Assembly: GCA_964016885.1 (NCBI GenBank)
Contig: OZ024742.1
Span: 3,861,275-3,925,274, forward strand
DNA length: 64,000 nt
Source: Eledone cirrhosa
Lineage: Eukaryota; Mollusca; Cephalopoda; Octopoda; Eledonidae
Direction of reading: 5' to 3'
This document shows, piece after piece, positions 57,901 through 64,000 of this stretch. Each line of letters starts with the position of its first letter. Position 1 is the stretch's first letter. Below the pieces are notes generated by a model that made no database searches, was not told where the DNA came from, and saw only the letters and a program-made list of their open reading frames with translations. A program made the translations under genes and the position numbers.

Positions 57901-60900
57901 ACACCATCAACCGTCAGACACCATCAACTGTCAGACACCATCAACTGTCAGACACCATCAACAGTCAGACATCATCAACTGTCAGACACCATCAACTGTC
58001 AGACACCATCAACCGTCAGACATCATCAAACGTCAGACACCATCAACTGTCAGACACCTTCAACCGTCAGACACCATCAACTGTCAGACACCATCAAATA
58101 TCAGACACCATCAACCGTCAGACACCATCAACTGTCAGACACCATCAACCGTCAAGCACCATCAACTGTCAGACACCATCAACTGTCAGACACCATCAAC
58201 TGTCAGACACCATCAACTGTCGGACACCATCAACCGTCAGACACCATCAACTGTCAGACACCATCAACTGTCAGACACCATCAACTGTCGGACACCATCA
58301 ACCGTCTAAGCACCATCAACTGTCGGACACCATCAACTGTCAGACACCATCAACTGTCGGACACCATCAACCGTCAGATACCATCAACTGTCATACACCA
58401 TCAACAGTCAGACACCATCAACTGTCAGACACCATCAACCGTCAGACGCCATCAACCGTCAGACACCATCAACCGTCAGATACCTTCAACTGTCAGACAC
58501 CATCAACAGTCAGACACCATCAACTGTCAGACACCATCAATTGTCAGACACCATCAACCGTCAGACACCATCAACCGTCAGATACCATCAACTGTCAGAC
58601 ACTATCAACAGTCAGACACCATCAACTGTCAGACACCATCAATTGTCAGACACCATCAACCGTCAGACACCATCAACCGTCAGATACCATCAACTGTCAG
58701 ACACCATCAACAGTCAGACACCATCAACTGTCAGACACCATCACTTGTCAGACACCATCAACCGTCAGACACCATCAACTGTCAGACACCATCAACTGTC
58801 AGACACCATCAACAGTCAGACACCATCAACTGTCAGACACCATCAACTGTCAGACACCATCAACCGTCAGACATCATCAACCGTCAGACACCATCAACTG
58901 TCAGACACCTTAAACCGTCAGACACCATCAACTGTCAGACACCATCAACTGTCAGACACGACCAACCGTCAGATACCATCAACTGTCAGACACCATCAAC
59001 AGTCAGACACCATCAACTTTCAGACACCATCATTTGTCAGACACCATCAACCGTCAGACACCATCAACCGTCAGATACCATCAACTGTCAGACACTATCA
59101 ACAGTCAGACACCATCAACTGTCAGACACCATCAATTGTCAGACACCATCAACCGTCAGACACCATCAACCGTCAGATAACATCAACTGTCAGACACCAT
59201 CAACAGTCAGACACCATCAACTGTCAGACACCATCAATTGTCAGACACCATCAACCGTCAGACACCATCAACTGTCAGACACCATCAACTGTCAGACACC
59301 ATCAACAGTCAGACATCATCAACTGTCAGACACCATCAACTGTCAGACACCATCAACCGTCAGACATCATCAACCGTCAGACACCATCAACTGTCAGACA
59401 CCTTCAACCGTCAGACACCATCAACTGTCAGACACCATCAACTATCAGACACCATCAACCGTCAGACACCATCAACTGTCAGACACCATCAACCGTCAAG
59501 CACCATCAACTGTCAGACACCATCAACTGTCAGACACCATCAACTGTCAGACACCATCAACTGTCGGACACCATCAACCGTCAGACACCATCAACTGTCA
59601 GACACCATCAACTGTCAGACACCATCAACCGTCGGACACCATCAACCGACAGACACCATCAACTGTCAGACCGCATCAACTATCAGACGCCATCAACCGT
59701 CAGACACCATCAACCGTCAGACACCATCAACTGTCAGACTACATCAACTGTCAGACACCATCAACCGTCAAGCACCATCAACTGTCGGACACCATCAACC
59801 GTCAGACACAATCAACTGTCAGACACCAACAACTGTCAGACACCATCAACCGTCAGACACCATCAACCGACAGACACCATCAACTGTCAGACTGCATCAA
59901 CTGTCAGACACCATCAACCGTCAGATACCATCAACCGTCAGACACCATCAACCGTCAGACACCATCAACCGTCAGACAACATCAACTGTCACATACCATC
60001 AACTGTCAGACACCATCAACTCTCAGACACCATCAACCGTCAGACACCATCAACTGTCAGACACCATCAACCGTCAGACACCATCAACTGTCAGACACCA
60101 TCAACCGTCAGACACCATCAACTGTCAGACACCATAAACTGTCAGACACCATCAACTGTCAGACACCATCAACCGTCAAGCACCATCAACTGTCAGACAC
60201 CATCAACTGTCAGACACCATCAACTGTCAGACACCATCAACCATCAGACACCATCAACTGTCGGACACCATCAACCGTCTAAGCACCATCATCTGTCGGA
60301 CACCATCAACTGTTAGACACCATCAACTGTCGGACACCATCAACCGTCAGATACCATCAACTGTCAGACACCATCAACTGTCAGACACCATCAACTGTCA
60401 GACACCATCAACCGTCAGACACCATCAACCGACAGACACCATCAACTGTCAGACCGCATCAACTGTCAGACACCATCAACCGTCAGACACCATCAACCGT
60501 CAGACACCATCAACCGTCAGACACCATCAACTGCCAGACACCATCAACCGTCAGACGCCATCAACCGTCAGACACCATAAACCGTCAGATACCATCAACT
60601 GTCAGACACCATCAACAGTCAGACACCATCAACTATCAGACACCATCAATTGTCAGACACCATCAACCGTCAGACACCATCAACCGTCAGATACCATCAA
60701 CTGTCAGACACTATCAACAGTCAGACACCATCAACTGTCAGACACCATCAATTGTCAGACACCATCAACCGTCAGACACCATCAACTGTCAGACACCATC
60801 AACTGTCGGACACCATCAACCGTCAGACACCATCAACTGTCAGACACCATCAACTGTCAGACACCATCAACAGTCAGACACCATCAACCGACAGACACCA

Positions 60901-61185
60901 TCAACTGTCAGACACCATCAACTGTCAGACACCATCAACTGTCAGACACCATCAACCGTCAGACACCATCAACTGTCAGACACCATCAACCGTCAGACAC
61001 CATCAACCGTCAGACACCATCAACCGTCAGACACCATCAACCGTCAGACACTCTCAACTGTCAGACACCATCAACCGTCAGACACACTCAACTGTCAGAC
61101 ACCATCAACCCTCAAGCACCATGAACTGCCAGACACCATCAACCGTCAGACACCATCAACTGTCAGACACCATCAACTGTCGGAC
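54993..61185 (+). repeat. Higher-order repeat e, copy 2 (6,193 bp)
   Basis: Every landmark of copy 1 recurs at +6,193: GACAACATC at 55,024, GTCAAGACCAATC near 55,975, CCGTTCAGACACC near 56,363, CAGACCTGATC near 56,963, CACGACCAACCG near 58,959 and CAACTGTCACATACC near 59,985. At 57,983 it has C where copy 1 has T. I noticed no other substitution in the regions compared. This suggests a very recent duplication, or a duplication made by the assembly. Confidence 0.92.
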
Positions 61186-64000
61186 GCCATCAACTGTCAG
61201 ACACCATCAACTGTCAGACACCATCAACTGTCAGACACCCTCAACCGTCAGACACCATCAACCGACAGACACCATCAACTGTCAGACCGCATCAACTGTC
61301 AGACACCATCAACCGTCAGACACCATCAACCGTCAGACACCATCAACCGTCAGACACCATCAACTGTCAGACACCATCAACTGTCAGACACCATCAACCG
61401 TCAGACACCATCAACTGTGAGACACCATCAACCGTCTGACACCATCAACTGTCAGACACCGTCAACCGTCAGACACCATCAACCGTTCAGACACCATCAA
61501 CCGTCAGACACCATCAACCGTCAGACACCATCAACTGTCAGACTCCATCAACTGTCAGACACCATCAATCGTCAGACACCATCAACTGTCAGACACCATC
61601 AACCGTCAAGCACCATCAATTGTAGGACACCATCAACCGTCAGACACCATCAACTGTCAGACACCAACAACTGTCAGACACCATCAACCGTCAGACACCA
61701 TCAACCGACAGACACCATCAACTGTCAGACCGCATCAACTGTCAGACACCATCAACCGTCAGATACCATCAACCGTCAGACACCATCAACCGTCAGACAC
61801 CATCAACCGTCAGACACCATCAACTGTCAGACACCATCAGCTGTCAGACTACATCAACTGTCAGACACCATCAGCCGTCAGACACCATCAACTGCCAGAC
61901 ACCATCAACCGTCAGAAACCATCAACTGTCAGACACCATCAACCGTCAGACACCATCAACTGTCAGACACCATAAACTGTCAGACACCATCAACTGTCAG
62001 ACACCATCAAACGTCAGACATCATCAACCGTCAGACACGATCAACCGTCAGACACCATCAACTGTCAGACACCATCAACTGTCAGACACCATCAACCGTC
62101 AAGCACCATCAACTGTCAGACACCATCAACTGTCAGACACCATCAACTGTCAGACACCATCAACCATCAGACACCATCAACTGTCGGACACCATCAACCG
62201 TCTAAGCACCATCAACTGTCGGACACCATCAACTGTCAGACACCATCAACTGTCGGACACCATCAACCGTCAGATACCATCAACTGTCAGACACCATCAA
62301 CCGTCAAGCACCATCAACTGTCAGACACCATCAACTGTCAGACACCATCAACTGTCAGACACCATCAACCATCAGACACCATCAACTGTCGGACACCATC
62401 AACCGTCTAAGCACCATCAACTGTCGGACACCATCAACTGTCAGACACCATCAACTGTCGGACACCATCAACCGTCAGATACCATCAACTGTCAAACACC
62501 ATCAACAGTCAAGCACCATCAACTGTCAGACACCATCAACCGTCAGACACCATCAACTGTCAGGCACCATCAACTGTCGGACTCCATCAACCGTCAGACA
62601 CCATCAACTGTCAGACACCAACAACTGTCAGACACCATCAACCGTCAGACACCATCAACCGACAGACACCATCAACTGTCAGACCGCATCAACTGTCAGA
62701 CCGCATCAACTGTCAGACACCATCAACCGTCAGATACCATCAACCGTCAGACACCATCAACCGTCAGACACCATCAACCGTCAGACACCGTCAACTGTCA
62801 GACACCATCAGCTGTCAGACTACATCAACTGTCAGACACCATCAGCCGTCAGACACCATCAACTGCCAGACACCATCAACCGTCAGAAACCATCAACTGT
62901 CAGACACCATCAACCGTCAGACACCAACAACTGTCAGACACCATAAACTGTCAGACACCATCAACTGTCAGACACCATCAACCGTCAGATACCATCAACC
63001 GTCAGACACCATCAACCGTCAGACACCATCAACCGTCAGACAACATCAACTGTCACATACCATCAACTGTCAGACACCATCAACTATCAGACACCATCAA
63101 CCGTCAGACACCATCAACTGTCAGACACCATCAACCGTCAGACACCATCAACTGTCAGACACCATCAACCGTCAGACACCATCAACTGTCAGACACCATA
63201 AACTGTCAGACACCATCAACTGTCAGACACCATCAACCGTCAAGCACCATCAACTGTCAGACACCATCAACTGTCAGACACCATCAACTGTCAGACACCA
63301 TCAACCATCAGACACCATCAACTGTCGGACACCATCAACCGTCTAAGCACCATCATCTGTCGGACACCATCAACTGTTAGACACCATCAACTGTCGGACA
63401 CCATCAACCGTCAGATACCATCAACTGTCAGACACCATCAACAGTCAGACACCATCAACTGCCAGACACCATCAACCGTCAGACGCCATCAACCGTCACA
63501 CACCATAAACCGTCAGATACCATCAACTGTCAGACACCATCAACAGTCAGACACCATCAACTATCAGACACCATCAATTGTCAGACACCATCAACCGTCA
63601 GACACCATCAACCGTCAGATACCATCAACTGTCAGACACTATCAACAGTCAGACACCATCAACTGTCAGACACCATCAATTGTCAGACACCATCAACCGT
63701 CAGACACCATCAACTGTCAGACACCATCAACTGTCGGACACCATCAACCGTCAGACACCATCACCTGTCAGACACCATCAACTGTCAGACACCATCAACA
63801 GTCAGACACCATCAACCGACAGACACCATCAACTGTCAGACACCATCAACTGTCAGACACCATCAACTGTCAGACACCATCAACCGTCAGACACCATCAA
63901 CTGTCAGACACCATCAACCGTCAGACACCATCAACCGTCAGACACCATCAACCGTCAGACACCATCAACCGTCAGACACTCTCAACTGTCAGACACCATC
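61186..64000 (+). repeat. Rearranged continuation of block e, to window end
   Basis: The tandem pair stops near 61,220, where CACCCTCAACCG replaces the expected GACAACATC. From about 61,240 to 62,200 the sequence follows 49,910-50,930 loosely (the CTGTGAGACACC mark at 61,414 is 5,121 bp after its copy-2 equivalent). From about 62,990 to 64,000 it follows 60,060-61,072 at a constant 2,928 bp (CATAAACCG near 63,504, CACTCTC near 63,976). Doubled CAGACCGCATC monomers lie near 62,683-62,710. The window ends mid-monomer. Confidence 0.85.

Larger units (their letters stand above)
1..64000 (+). repeat. 17-bp satellite array filling the whole window
   Basis: The window is head-to-tail copies of a 17-bp monomer, consensus ACACCATCAACTGTCAG, roughly 3,760 copies if the length is divided by 17. 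The consensus has 6 C, 6 A, 3 T and 2 G, so the + strand is poor in G and T. No inverted monomer and no unique sequence interrupts it, and both window ends fall inside the array. The commonest variation is CTG versus CCG in the middle of the unit and the base between TGTC and GACA. The role is unknown. Centromeric, pericentromeric or subtelomeric satellite is an inference from length, purity and higher-order structure. I do not recognise the family by name. Confidence 0.98.

Noticed and set aside
78..62205. Dozens of long + strand open frames encoding a 17-residue repeat protein rich in H, S, T, Q and N
   Set aside because: All three + frames are equally open because the consensus lacks stops and 17 is not a multiple of 3. 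Most frames would start at TTG or GTG, overlap one another, and end wherever a random monomer variant makes a stop. Variation falls at every codon position. No signal peptide, domain or gene context is present.
1..64000. CRISPR array
   Set aside because: There are no unique spacers. The 17-bp units abut directly and differ only by point changes, over far too long a stretch.
1..64000. Genes on the minus strand
   Set aside because: The reverse complement of the monomer (CTGACAGTTGATGGTGT) has two TGA triplets and its phase shifts each unit, so every minus frame is stopped within a few dozen bases.
1..64000. Smad-type CAGAC and TALE-homeodomain TGACAG sites in each monomer
   Set aside because: Both are very short motifs that a repeated sequence will contain by chance. 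Nothing else points to a regulatory element.
1..64000. Telomere repeat, tRNA, rRNA or transposon insertions
   Set aside because: I looked for TTAGGG-type runs, departures from the 17-bp pattern, terminal inverted repeats and poly-A tails. None interrupts the array.
1..64000. Coding minisatellite of a mucin-like or other secreted repeat protein
   Set aside because: Such coding repeats have units that are multiples of 3 and keep a single frame. Here the unit is 17 bp and one-base length variants shift the frame freely without compensation.

Overview
The whole 64,000-base window is one uninterrupted tandem-repeat (satellite) array. The unit is 17 bp, consensus ACACCATCAACTGTCAG on the + strand, always in the same orientation, and the array runs off both ends. 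I find no protein gene, RNA gene, transposon, CRISPR array, telomere repeat or unique sequence. An array this long with layered higher-order structure points to a eukaryotic chromosome, typically centromeric, pericentromeric or subtelomeric heterochromatin. The sequence does not let me name the species.

Two monomer types dominate. They differ by one C/T transition (CAACTGTCAG versus CAACCGTCAG). Rarer variants act as fingerprints: CAACCATCAG, CAATTGTCAG, CAACAGTCAG, CAACCGACAG, CAGACCGCATC, CAGATACC, CAGACATC, CAGACTCC, GTCGGACACC and GTCAAGCACC. There are also length variants: 15 bp, 16 bp (GTCAGCACC) and 18 bp (GTCTAAGCACC, GACCCCCATC, CCGTTCAGAC). The order of these variants shows that blocks of 1.2-6.2 kb have been copied repeatedly.

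Layout, left to right; boundaries are by eye, roughly +/-50 bp. 121-2769 is a 1,324-bp unit present twice. 2770-4179 is a linking stretch. 4180-8084 is block A, which recurs from 19,763 at an offset of about 15.58 kb. 8085-13598 is a clean 2,757-bp tandem duplication (block B), and a third, slightly altered copy lies in 14618-18514. 18515-19762 is an isolated copy of block C. 19763-38955 is a mosaic of blocks A, B and C with offsets of 3,590, 5,273 and 8,182 bp. 38956-48401 holds a 4,371-bp tandem pair. 48800-61185 holds a 6,193-bp tandem pair that looks almost identical. 61186-64000 is a rearranged continuation of that block.

Any annotation of this window will show dozens of long + strand reading frames, up to 1,130 codons. 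They are arithmetic by-products: 17 is not a multiple of 3 and the consensus has no stop in any + frame, so every frame reads the same 17-residue peptide. They should not be called genes. The biological interest is in the satellite family, its nested higher-order repeats, the CpG-type variation, and what the copy pattern says about recent amplification.
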